Source of the DNA: an uncultured Corynebacterium sp.
Lineage (GTDB): Bacteria; Actinomycetota; Actinomycetes; Mycobacteriales; Mycobacteriaceae
Assembly (NCBI RefSeq): GCF_946222305.1
Contig: NZ_CAMIHZ010000027.1
Coordinates: 1 to 32,034, forward strand
DNA length: 32,034 bases
Direction: 5' to 3'
Notes under the pieces: generated by a model
The model's input: only the letters and a program-made list of their open reading frames with translations
What the model was told of the DNA's origin: nothing
The model's database searches: none
Position numbers and translations under genes: made by a program
Shown: in pieces, positions 16,604 to 25,100 of the stretch
Position numbering within the stretch: position 1 is the stretch's first letter
Layout: each line of letters opens with the position of its first letter

Positions 16604-17497
16604 ATGCCGGAACTCCCCGAAGTTGAAGTCGTCCGTCGCGGGCTCGAATCCCATGTCCTCGGTCGGCGCTTCGCCTCCGTGGAAGTCTTTCACCCGCGCG
16701 CCGTTCGCGGTTTCGACCCGGTTTCTTTTTCTTCTTTACTCGACGCCAAGCGCATCCACTCCGTTGATCGCCGTGGGAAATACCTGTGGATGGTCGTAGA
16801 GGGGGATAGCGGGACGTCAAGACAAGCCTTGTTTGTCCACCTAGGGATGAGCGGCCAAATGCTAGTGAACCGCGAAACCCAGCCAGTGGGTAAACACGAA
16901 CGAATCCGCGCGACGTTTACCGATGGTTCCGTGTTGAGCTTCATGGATCAGCGAACGTTTGGGCGCTGGGCGGTGATGAGCCTGGTGCCGGATCCGCACG
17001 GCACTGTCGATGCCATCGGTCGGCCGCGGCTGATCCCCGAAGCGGTTGCGCATGTTGCCATGGATCCCCTGGAAACGGCATTCACCGAAGATGGCCGGCA
17101 TCTCGACAACACCATCACGCGAATCAAAGCCAAAAACTCAGAAATTAAGCGCGTGTTGTTGGATCAAACCGTCATCGCGGGCATTGGGAATATCTACGCA
17201 GACGAGGCGCTCTTCACCGCCGGGATTCGGCCGCGTCGTCGCGCCAGCGGGCTGAGCCGACCCGCTATCCGCCGGATCATCGGGCATGCCCGCGCGGTGA
17301 TGTTGCGCGCACTCGATGAAGGCGGCACGAGCTTTGATTCGCTCTACGTGAATGTCAATGGAAGCTCGGGCTATTTTTCTCGGTCACTGCAGGTGTATGG
17401 GAGGGAAGGCAAACCTTGCAAGGTGTGCGGCACCCCGATTAAGAGGATTCAGTTCGGCGGCCGGTCCTCCCACTACTGTCCGGTGTGCCAGCGGTAG
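16604..17497 (+). CDS. mutM: Formamidopyrimidine-DNA glycosylase
   Basis: A bifunctional glycosylase/lyase that excises 8-oxoguanine and FaPy. It has 297 residues. It starts MPELPEVEVVRRGLE, which contains the catalytic N-terminal Pro and Glu; GIGNIYADEALFTAGIRP is the helix-two-turn-helix region; and the C-terminal zinc finger has CKVCG and CPVCQ. It works in the same oxidised-guanine pathway as mutT1. It follows rnc by 33 bases. Confidence 0.96.
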   Translation: MPELPEVEVVRRGLESHVLGRRFASVEVFHPRAVRGFDPVSFSSLLDAKRIHSVDRRGKYLWMVVEGDSGTSRQALFVHLGMSGQMLVNRETQPVGKHERIRATFTDGSVLSFMDQRTFGRWAVMSLVPDPHGTVDAIGRPRLIPEAVAHVAMDPLETAFTEDGRHLDNTITRIKAKNSEIKRVLLDQTVIAGIGNIYADEALFTAGIRPRRRASGLSRPAIRRIIGHARAVMLRALDEGGTSFDSLYVNVNGSSGYFSRSLQVYGREGKPCKVCGTPIKRIQFGGRSSHYCPVCQR

Positions 17498-17524
17498 GGC
17501 AGTTCGTCGAATCCCTGCGCTACC
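17493..17524. terminator. Hairpin at the mutM/arsC convergent junction
   Basis: GGTAGGGCAG (17493-17502) and CTGCGCTACC (17515-17524) pair over ten positions with one mismatch around a 12-base loop. The left arm includes the mutM stop (TAG 17495-17497). No U tract follows. Confidence 0.35.
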
Positions 17525-17529
17525 CAGAC

Positions 17530-17940
17530 CTACTGAAGCTCCTGCAGCAAGCTCTGCACGCGTGCATCAATATCGTCGCGCACAAGCCGCATGCGTTCCA
17601 TGCCCTCGATTCCGCGGCTGGATGGTTCGTCGGTAACCCACCTTTCGAGCGTTCCGCGGGCACCTTCCGGTAGTTCCAGTTGGGCATCTTTGCCCAAGAT
17701 GATTACGCGATCCACGCGCGCAAGCAGCTCCGGATCCACACCCTTGGGCAGCCCCTTGGACATATCCGCACCAACCTCCGCCAGCGCCGCGACAGATTCA
17801 CTGTTCAATGCGGAACCGGGCTTTGTTCCAGCGGAGTGAATCTCCACGTCGGCGGTGGCGCGGTGGCGAGCAAGTGCCTCAGCCATTTGGGACTTTCCAC
17901 CATTGGACTTACACACGAAAAGTACAGAAGGGGTAGACAT
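17530..17940 (-). CDS. arsC: Arsenate reductase, mycothiol-type low-molecular-weight phosphatase fold
   Basis: A 136-residue protein related to LMW protein tyrosine phosphatases. The active loop is VLFVCKSNGGKSQMAEAL: Cys10, with Lys16 in place of the usual Arg (C-X5-K). The loop NGGKSQMA matches, as I recall, the mycothiol/mycoredoxin-linked ArsC1/ArsC2 of C. glutamicum. The start at 17940 begins MSTPSVLFVC; the frame extends to 18018 but that part overlaps acr3. It is 7 bases downstream of acr3 and surely co-transcribed. The coupling to mycothiol is inferred. Confidence 0.85.
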   Translation of the reverse strand: MSTPSVLFVCKSNGGKSQMAEALARHRATADVEIHSAGTKPGSALNSESVAALAEVGADMSKGLPKGVDPELLARVDRVIILGKDAQLELPEGARGTLERWVTDEPSSRGIEGMERMRLVRDDIDARVQSLLQELQ

Positions 17941-17947
17941 GTTTTCC

Positions 17948-19000
17948 TTAATTGTTTGAGGTTGGTTGAAGGTGGGCGTCGGAATGAAAAAGGCGAGGTC
18001 GCAACCACAAAGCCACATACACCAGCGCGACCAGAACTGGTACCTCGATCAGTGGGCCGATGGTGCCGGCGAGAGCCTGACCTGAGGTTACGCCGAAGGT
18101 GCCGATGGCGACGGCGATGGCGAGTTCGAAGTTGTTGCCGGCGGCGGTGAATGCAATGGACGAGGACTTCTCGTAATCCAAACCGACGGCGCGCGAAGCG
18201 AACATGCCAACGAAGAACATCACAATGAAGTACGCCAATAGCGGTATTGCCAAGCGCGCAACGGTGCCCGGGCGGGAGGTGATTTGCTCGCCTTGTAGAG
18301 CGAAGAGCAACACGATGGTATACAGCAAGCCGATCAGAGCGAGAGGGGAGATCGCAGGGAGGAAACGATCTTCATACCAATCGCGACCGCGGGTGCGCTC
18401 GCCGATGATGCGCGACAATGCGCCGGCCGCCAGAGGGATGCCCAGGAAAACGACAACTGAGGTGACGATAGCCCAGAAGGAGAAATCCGCGGACGTGGTA
18501 TCCAAGCCCAGCCAGCTGGGCAGAATCTGCAGGTAGAACCAACCCAGCACACCGAACATCAGCACCTGAAAAACGGAGTTAATGGCCACTAATACAGCGG
18601 TCGTCTCCCGGTTGGCGCAGGCCAGATCCGACCACACCAACACCATGGCGATACAGCGGGCGAGGCCGACGATGATGAGCCCCGTGCGCAGTTCCGGCTG
18701 GTCCGGAAGGAATATCCACGCGAGAACAAACATGAGGGCGGGGCCCACCAGCCAGTTCAATACCAGAGATACGGCCATGAGTCGCTTGTCGGCCACGATC
18801 CCACGGGCTTTGTCATAACGAACTTTCGCCAGCGGTGGGTACATCATGACCAGCAAGCCGATGGCAATGGGGATGGAGATACTTCCAACCTCCATCGAGC
18901 TCAGCCATTCGCTGAGCCCCGGCACGGCACGCCCGAGCAACAGGCCGGCACCCATGGCCAACCCGATCCACAGTGGGAGGAAGCGGTCGAGGAAAGACAC
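17948..19000 (-). CDS. acr3: Arsenite efflux transporter Acr3
   Basis: A 350-residue, ten-segment membrane transporter that exports arsenite produced by ArsC. The two residues reported essential in C. glutamicum Acr3 (Cys129, Glu305) align to Cys116 in LARCIAMVLVW and Glu292 in AAGNNFELAIAVAIG; the spacing of 176 is the same. The GTG start has AAGGG about nine bases upstream. It is divergent from arsR. Confidence 0.95.
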   Translation of the reverse strand: MSFLDRFLPLWIGLAMGAGLLLGRAVPGLSEWLSSMEVGSISIPIAIGLLVMMYPPLAKVRYDKARGIVADKRLMAVSLVLNWLVGPALMFVLAWIFLPDQPELRTGLIIVGLARCIAMVLVWSDLACANRETTAVLVAINSVFQVLMFGVLGWFYLQILPSWLGLDTTSADFSFWAIVTSVVVFLGIPLAAGALSRIIGERTRGRDWYEDRFLPAISPLALIGLLYTIVLLFALQGEQITSRPGTVARLAIPLLAYFIVMFFVGMFASRAVGLDYEKSSSIAFTAAGNNFELAIAVAIGTFGVTSGQALAGTIGPLIEVPVLVALVYVALWLRPRLFHSDAHLQPTSNN

Positions 19001-19028
19001 GGTAATGAACCCTTCGTTTCAAGTGCGG

Positions 19029-19110
19029 TATCGATGCTAGATATTTACAAGCATCGATATGTTGATCCGGTCTAAGGCTACGCGTTAATATCGATAATCG
19101 TCAATATGAT
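19029..19110. promoter_or_regulatory. ars divergent promoter/operator region
   Basis: TATCGATGCT (19029-19038) and AGCATCGATA (19050-19059) form a perfect 10-bp inverted repeat with an 11-base spacer; a further TATCGATA palindrome is at 19089-19096. For arsR, TTGATC (19062-19067) and TAATAT (19086-19091) give a plausible -35/-10 pair, 18 bp apart. TATGAT at 19105-19110 is an alternative -10. The repeats are probable ArsR operators. Confidence 0.6.
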
Positions 19111-19124
19111 CTGAGGAGTTCACT

Positions 19125-19457
19125 GTGGTCGAGTCCGCTGCGAAACATGACTGTTGTTCTCTAGGGCCGGGACTGTTGAGCCCACAGAGCGCGCATAGAT
19201 ACGCCCAGCTTTTTAAAGTGCTCGCCGATCCAATCCGCCTGCAACTGCTTTCCCACATCGCAGACACCGGATGCGATCCATTGACCGTTAACGAATTAAC
19301 CGAACGCACCGGGTTGAGCCAATCCACCGTGTCCCATCACCTGGGAAAACTCACTGAGGCAGGGTTGCTCGAAAAAAAGAGACAAGGAAGGTTCGTCACC
19401 CACTCTGTGGTGACCCCTACTTTTCGTGATCTCTGTTCGGTGTTGTCCCTCGGTTAG
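19125..19457 (+). CDS. arsR: Arsenic-responsive repressor ArsR
   Basis: A 110-residue ArsR/SmtB winged-helix repressor. The HTH part includes ELTERTGLSQSTVSHHLGKL. The As(III) site in C. glutamicum ArsR uses Cys15, Cys16 and Cys55; here Cys10, Cys11 and Cys50 keep the identical spacing and differ from the classical ELCVCDL site. GTG start with GAGGAG (19113-19118) six bases upstream. It is divergent from acr3-arsC. Confidence 0.93.
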   Translation: MVESAAKHDCCSLGPGLLSPQSAHRYAQLFKVLADPIRLQLLSHIADTGCDPLTVNELTERTGLSQSTVSHHLGKLTEAGLLEKKRQGRFVTHSVVTPTFRDLCSVLSLG

Positions 19458-19475
19458 AAAGCGAAAGTGTTCACT

Positions 19476-20528
19476 ATGATTTCGACGCCCCACATTTACC
19501 CCGCCATCGTTATCGGTGGGGGTCAGTCTGGCCTGGCGACGGCTTACTACCTACGCCGCTATGGAATTGAACACCTAATTCTCGATGACCAAGACCGCCC
19601 CGGCGGTGCCTGGCTCCACGTGTGGCCGTCCATGACACTCTTTTCCAACGCGGCTTCCTCCAACCTGCCGGGCATGCCGATGCCCGGGTATCTCGGCTTC
19701 CCGCCCGCCGACCACGTGATTGAGTATCTAGAGGATTACGAAAAGCGCTACGGGCTGGGCGTCGAAAGAAAAGTGGAAATAACTGACGTGCAGTACCATG
19801 CTGCCGACAGAGCCCAGGACGGTATCTACGTCGTCACCGCAGCAGACGGCCGCCAATGGCACGCACGCAACATCGTGGCCGCAACCGGCACATGGTCGCA
19901 GCCTTTCATCCCGGCCTTGCCAGGGCATTACGACGGCCAGCAGTGGCATTCCGCCAACTACCCCGGGCCACAACCATTCGAAGGCGCAACCGTGGCCGTC
20001 GTGGGAGCGGCGAATTCGGCAGCTCAGATTGCCGGGGACCTTATCGCCGCCGATGGGGTCGGAGAGGTCACCTGGTACACGCGCCACGAACCACGATGGA
20101 TGCCGGACGACGTCGACGGCCGCGTCCTATTCCGCCGCAGCCGAGAGCGCCTGAATGCCATTCAACGCGGCGAACCTGATCCAGGCCCGGATTCCCAACT
20201 CGGCGACATCGTCGCTTTGCCGCATTTGCAACGCTTGCGGAATGCTGGTCTTCTTTATCCGACGCCAATGTTTGACAACCTCGATGAAGTCTCAACAGAT
20301 CACTTGATTTGGTGCACGGGGTTCCGGCCAGCCTTGCGACCGTTTCGTCATGTGCTTCACGGTCGCGATCCACTACATGACGGGTTCTACTTTGTGGGTT
20401 ACGGCAACTGGGTGGGGCCAGGTGCTGCGACTATCACCGGGGTTTCGCCCTTCGCCCGGAACGCGGCGAAAGCCATAGCCCAACGCTGCGCTAAAAAGAT
20501 TGCTGTGAAAAACTCGTCGCGAAAATAG
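19476..20528 (+). CDS. FAD-dependent monooxygenase, ArsO-like
   Basis: A 350-residue flavoprotein of the flavin-binding monooxygenase type. The FAD motif is VIGGGQSGLATAYYL near the N-terminus, and a second dinucleotide motif VAVVGAANSAAQIAGDL sits about residue 170. It lies 18 bases after arsR and reads in the same direction, so is probably in the arsR operon. Flavin monooxygenases called ArsO occur in other actinobacterial ars clusters; their exact reaction is not settled. An in-frame GTG at 19467 is possible; ATG 19476 is better spaced from GAAAG. Confidence 0.8.
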   Translation: MISTPHIYPAIVIGGGQSGLATAYYLRRYGIEHLILDDQDRPGGAWLHVWPSMTLFSNAASSNLPGMPMPGYLGFPPADHVIEYLEDYEKRYGLGVERKVEITDVQYHAADRAQDGIYVVTAADGRQWHARNIVAATGTWSQPFIPALPGHYDGQQWHSANYPGPQPFEGATVAVVGAANSAAQIAGDLIAADGVGEVTWYTRHEPRWMPDDVDGRVLFRRSRERLNAIQRGEPDPGPDSQLGDIVALPHLQRLRNAGLLYPTPMFDNLDEVSTDHLIWCTGFRPALRPFRHVLHGRDPLHDGFYFVGYGNWVGPGAATITGVSPFARNAAKAIAQRCAKKIAVKNSSRK

Positions 20529-20593
20529 CCCGTGATAAGAATCCGTAAAAAGCGCACCCAGTAACTCTCCTAGGTATTAGGGGACAGGTGCTG

Positions 20594-20599
20594 TAAGTT
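20594..20599 (+). promoter_or_regulatory. Candidate -10 box for a leaderless agcS transcript
   Basis: TAAGTT lies 7 nt before the agcS ATG, with no purine-rich ribosome site in between. No clear -35 is visible. Confidence 0.4.
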
Positions 20600-20606
20600 T
20601 TTCCTC

Positions 20607-22073
20607 ATGCAACAGATTCAAGATTTTATCGTTGACGTTATCAACGATAACTACTGGAAGGTCATTCCGTGGCTGCTGCTCGCCGCGGGTGCATATTTCG
20701 GTATTCGCACTTTGCTCGTGCAGATTCGTCTATTCCCCGACATGCTCAAGATGGTCGGCGAAAAGCCCAAGAGCAAGTCCGGGGAGTCCATTTCCGCTTT
20801 CCAAGCGTTCACCATTTCCGCGGCTTCCCGCGTGGGCACCGGAAACATCGTGGGTGTGGCTATTGCTATCACCGTGGGTGGCCCCGGCGCGGTGTTCTGG
20901 ATGTGGATGATCGCCCTCGTGGGTGGCGCGACCGCATTCGTGGAATCCTCCTTGGCCCAGTTGTTCAAGTCCCGTGATGGAAAGGGTGGTTATGTCGGTG
21001 GCCCGGCTTACTACATGACCCGCGGCATGAACGCACGTTGGTTGGCCGTCATTTTCGGCGTGGCCATTACCATCACCTACGGATTCGTATACAACGCGGT
21101 GCAGACCAACTCTGTAGTCGAGGCCATCAATAACTCCTTTGGTCTGGAGAGCACCATCTCCAAGGTGATCGTGGGACTGTTCATGGCTGCCTTGACGGCA
21201 GTGGTGATTTTCGGTGGAGTTCAGCGCATCGCTTCGGCGACCCAGGTGATCGTGCCTTTCATGGCGATTGCTTACCTGCTCATCGGCATCTTCGTCATCG
21301 CCATCAATATCGGGGACATCCCAGATATTTTTGCTTTGATCGTTGGCCATGCACTGGGTTTCAAGGAAGTCACTGGTGCAGCTGTTGGCGCGGCCTTCAT
21401 GAACGGCATGCGCCGTGGCCTGTTCTCCAACGAAGCCGGCCAGGGTTCCGCACCCAACGCAGCGGCAACCGCGGCTGTTTCCCACCCCGTGAAGCAGGGC
21501 CTGGTCCAGACCCTCGGTGTGTATTTCGATACCCTCGTCGTCTGCTCGATCACCGCATTCATCATTCTGCTGTCCAACCCTGCCTACGGTGAAGGCGTAC
21601 AAACCGCAAACCTCACCCAGCACGCTCTGAGCTCCGAGGTCGGCGCTTGGGGAACCCACTTCATCACGTTCATTCTGTTCTTCCTCGCCTTCTCCTCGGT
21701 GCTGGGAAACTACTACTTGGCACAGGCCAATGTGCAGTACTTCACCGACAGCAAGACCGTGATGATGGCCTTCCGCACCCTGGTTGTCCTCTGCGTGTTC
21801 GGCGGCGCGATCGGCACCGTCCCACTGGTGTGGGCACTGGCCGATACCTTCGCCGCCACCATGGTCGTCATCAACTTGATCGCTATCGTTCCGCTGGGTG
21901 GTTTGGCCTTCAAGCTCTTGGCCAACTACTCGGCGCAGAAGGCGCACGGTTTGGATCCGATCTTCCACCGCGAAGATCTGCCAGGCGTAGATAACATCGA
22001 ATGCTGGGATGGCGAAGCACCCGAGTTGCAGCGCACCCAAAAGCACGTGAATGCCGATACTGCGGTGAAATAA
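20607..22073 (+). CDS. Alanine/glycine:cation symporter (AgcS family)
   Basis: A 488-residue membrane transporter of the sodium:alanine symporter family. Family sequences include SAASRVGTGNIVGVAIAIT, GGPGAVFWMWMIALVGG, and MRRGLFSNEAGQGSAPNAAA. About 10-11 membrane segments are expected. Substrate, alanine or glycine with Na+ (or H+), is from the family. It lies between the ars island and smc. A small GC hairpin follows its stop codon. Confidence 0.92.
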   Translation: MQQIQDFIVDVINDNYWKVIPWLLLAAGAYFGIRTLLVQIRLFPDMLKMVGEKPKSKSGESISAFQAFTISAASRVGTGNIVGVAIAITVGGPGAVFWMWMIALVGGATAFVESSLAQLFKSRDGKGGYVGGPAYYMTRGMNARWLAVIFGVAITITYGFVYNAVQTNSVVEAINNSFGLESTISKVIVGLFMAALTAVVIFGGVQRIASATQVIVPFMAIAYLLIGIFVIAINIGDIPDIFALIVGHALGFKEVTGAAVGAAFMNGMRRGLFSNEAGQGSAPNAAATAAVSHPVKQGLVQTLGVYFDTLVVCSITAFIILLSNPAYGEGVQTANLTQHALSSEVGAWGTHFITFILFFLAFSSVLGNYYLAQANVQYFTDSKTVMMAFRTLVVLCVFGGAIGTVPLVWALADTFAATMVVINLIAIVPLGGLAFKLLANYSAQKAHGLDPIFHREDLPGVDNIECWDGEAPELQRTQKHVNADTAVK

Positions 22074-22085
22074 CCCGCTGGCGGG
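22074..22085 (+). terminator. Weak hairpin after agcS
   Basis: CCCGC-TG-GCGGG directly follows the agcS stop codon. It has no U run and is short, so termination efficiency is doubtful. Confidence 0.25.
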
Positions 22086-22093
22086 CGCAGTGT

Positions 22094-22099
22094 TAAAAT
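22094..22099 (+). promoter_or_regulatory. -10 box giving a leaderless smc transcript
   Basis: TAAAAT sits exactly 7 nt before the smc ATG, with no Shine-Dalgarno. This is a good match to the actinobacterial -10 consensus and predicts a transcript beginning at or within a base of the start codon. Confidence 0.6.
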
Positions 22100-22106
22100 C
22101 GCCAAG

Positions 22107-25100
22107 ATGTATCTCAAGTCGTTGACCCTGAAAGGTTTCAAGTCCTTTGCGTCTTCGACGACCCTAAAACTGGAACCGGGCATCTGTGCGGTCGTCGGCC
22201 CCAACGGTTCCGGCAAGTCGAATGTGGTGGATGCCCTCGCATGGGTCATGGGCGAACACAGCGCCAAAACCCTGCGCGGCGGCAAAATGGAAGACGTCAT
22301 TTTCGCCGGCGCGGGTGACCGCAAACCCCTGGGGCGGGCCGAGGTTACGCTGACCATCGACAACTCCGATGGTGCCCTTCCCATCGAGTACACGGAAGTT
22401 TCTGTCACCCGCCGCATGTTCCGTGACGGCGCCAGCGAGTACGAAATCAATGGCGCCAAAGCGCGCCTCATGGACATCCAGGAGTTGCTGAGCGACTCGG
22501 GTATCGGTCGCGAAATGCACGTGATCGTGGGACAGGGACGTCTGTCGCAGATCCTGGAATCCCGTCCTGAAGAGCGCCGCGCGTTTATCGAGGAAGCAGC
22601 GGGCGTGCTGAAGCATCGGCGTCGAAAAGAAAAAGCCCAGCGCAAACTGGTCAGCATGCAGGCCAACCTCGACCGCCTGCACGACCTCACCGACGAGCTG
22701 CACAAGCAATTGGGGCCGCTGGCTCGCCAGGCCGATGCGGCGCAGAAGGCCTCGACCGTCCAAGCCACTATTCGCGAGACGAAGGTGCAGCTGGCCGCTC
22801 ACCAGGTCAAAACTCTTTCTGCTGATTTATCTGACGCCACTACGCGCGCAGAAATGGCTGCGGAACAAGTCGAGGAACTGCAGGACGCGCTGGAAACCCA
22901 TACCGCGACCCTGACAACCACGGAAGAGGAACTTCGCACGGCCCTCGAGCAGGCGGAAGCCGCCAAGCACCTGTGGTACCGCCTGTCCGCGGTGGCGGAA
23001 AAGAACTCCGCCACGTTGCGCATCGCCGCCGATCGCTCCCAACAGCACAACGAGGTCTCCTGGTCCGGGCCGGATCCGGAACAGCTGTTGCAGCGCGCGG
23101 AGCAGGCTGAAGAAGAACAATTCGAACTCGACGAAGCCGTGGAGATGGCCGCCGAACGGCTGGAATCTATCCAAGAGGAAGTCGCGGAAAAGGAAGAAGC
23201 TGCACGGCTGGCGGAAAAAGAGCACTTCGCCCAAGTGCGCGCGATCGCTGACCGCCGTGAAGGCGTGGTGCGTTTGCTGGCCAGCCATGAATCAGCCACC
23301 CAACAGCTGGAATCGGTGACGGCGGAAGCCCGACGCGCGGCAGAGGCCGTGGAGCAGCTGCAAGAAGCTCTTGATGCGGCCGCCGAGGATTTGGCGGAAG
23401 CTACCGACGAGCTCAAGGACGTCGAATCCAGTGGCGCCGGTTTGACCGAGCGCACCGAGCGCGCGGAGAAGGAAGTCGCGGACGCCGAAGCCCGCGCCGA
23501 GGACCTGCGCGCTGCCCAGCTGGCCACGGAACGTGCCATTGCCACCGCGGAGGCCACCATCGTCGCCTGGGAGGAACGTCTGCGCCCCTCCGATGGTGCT
23601 GCCGTGGCCGTGCGTGCTGCCGAAGAGCAGGGTGTGGATATCTCCGCTCTCACCGAGCACATCAAGGCCACCGACGGGTGGTCCGTTGCTCTGTCCGCCG
23701 TACTTGGCGAGGTCGCTGCGGCAGGTTTAGTTGTCGCTTCTTCGGATGAGTCTCAGGCAGACGCCCTCCTAGAGGCCCTTCACGAAGCCGCCCAGGGGCG
23801 GGCGGTTGTGCTGCAGCCGCGTTCCACCAAGGCATGGCGGTTGGATACCGCACCGGTAGCGGGAGAGTGGCTGCTGGATCACGTGGAATGCTCAGAAGCG
23901 GCACAGGGGCCGATCAACTCGCTGCTGGTGGATGTTGTGGCGGTGGACAATTCCGCGGAAGCGCGCCGTGTGGTCGCGGAGGATCCCCGCCTACGTGCGG
24001 TCACCCCCAGTGGACAGGTTTTCGGCGCCGGATGGGCTGCCAGCGGCCATGGCGGATCCACGCCTGTAGAGCTCGCTGAAAAGGTAGATGCGGAAAAGCG
24101 GGGCGTCGAAAAGAAAAAGAAACAACTGTCCGATCAACAGGCGGCACTCGATGGTGCCTTGGAAACGGCCAGCGATATGCGCACTGCCGCGGCGACGGCG
24201 CGGGCGGCTGACCAGGAGTACAAGGCGGGCAAGCGGGCAGCTGAACAACGGGTGGTGGCCACACAGAAGTCCTTTGATGCTGCACGTAACCAATTGGAAC
24301 GCGCAGTGGCGAACCGGGATCAGGCCGAACAGCGCCAGGCGGAGACTGCTGAACAAGTAGAAGAACTCGCCGACCGCGTAAGCCGCGTGGACAACGAAGA
24401 CCACGAACAAGAACCTTCGACCGCTGGCCGCGATGCCGCGGCCAGCCAGTTGCAGCAGGTTCGGGCGATGGAGATGGAGGCCAAGCTCGCGCTGCGGTCG
24501 GCTCAGGAGCGGTCGGAATCAGCCCGCGGCAAGGCTGAGGCTCTGCGGCGCCAAGCACGGCACGAAGAACAGGCCCGGGCCCAACACGCTAAGGCTCAAG
24601 CCGCCCGGCAGGCAGCGCGCGTGATGGCTCAGGCTGTGCAAGAGCAAGCCGCGCGAGTGGGGCAGCGCATCGCCGAGGCTCTGGAGCGCGCCGATGAAAA
24701 TCGCACCATCACCGAACAGTCCTACAAGCAGTGGCAAGCGACGATGAGCCAGCAAAAGGATAAGGTCTCCGCCTTGACCGCGCAGCTGGGGCGCCTCACT
24801 GACAATGCGCACTCCGCGGAAGTTGCCCGCGCTCAGGCGCAGGTGAAGATCGAACAAGCCGTGGAATCCGCCCTGGAACAACTGGGCATGACCGCTGAAC
24901 AACTGCTCGCCGAAGAACTGCCGGAACACTTTTCGCCCGAGGCAACCCGCGCCGAACTGAAGAAGGCCGAAAAGGCGCTGAAGACCTTGGGCAAGGTGAA
25001 TCCACTGGCGCTGGAGGAATTCAAAGCCCTCGAAGAGCGCTACAACTTCTTGGCCCAACAGCTCGAGGACGTGGAGCAGGCCCGTCGCGATCTGCAGGAT

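Noticed and set aside
20730..22046. Long open frame on the minus strand (438 codons) opposite agcS
   Set aside because: Antisense shadow of a clear symporter gene; the translation is His/Gly-rich and shows no family features.
23662..24558. Several open frames opposite or within the smc coiled-coil region
   Set aside because: They are GC-rich shadow frames; the smc frame is continuous with both head domains intact.
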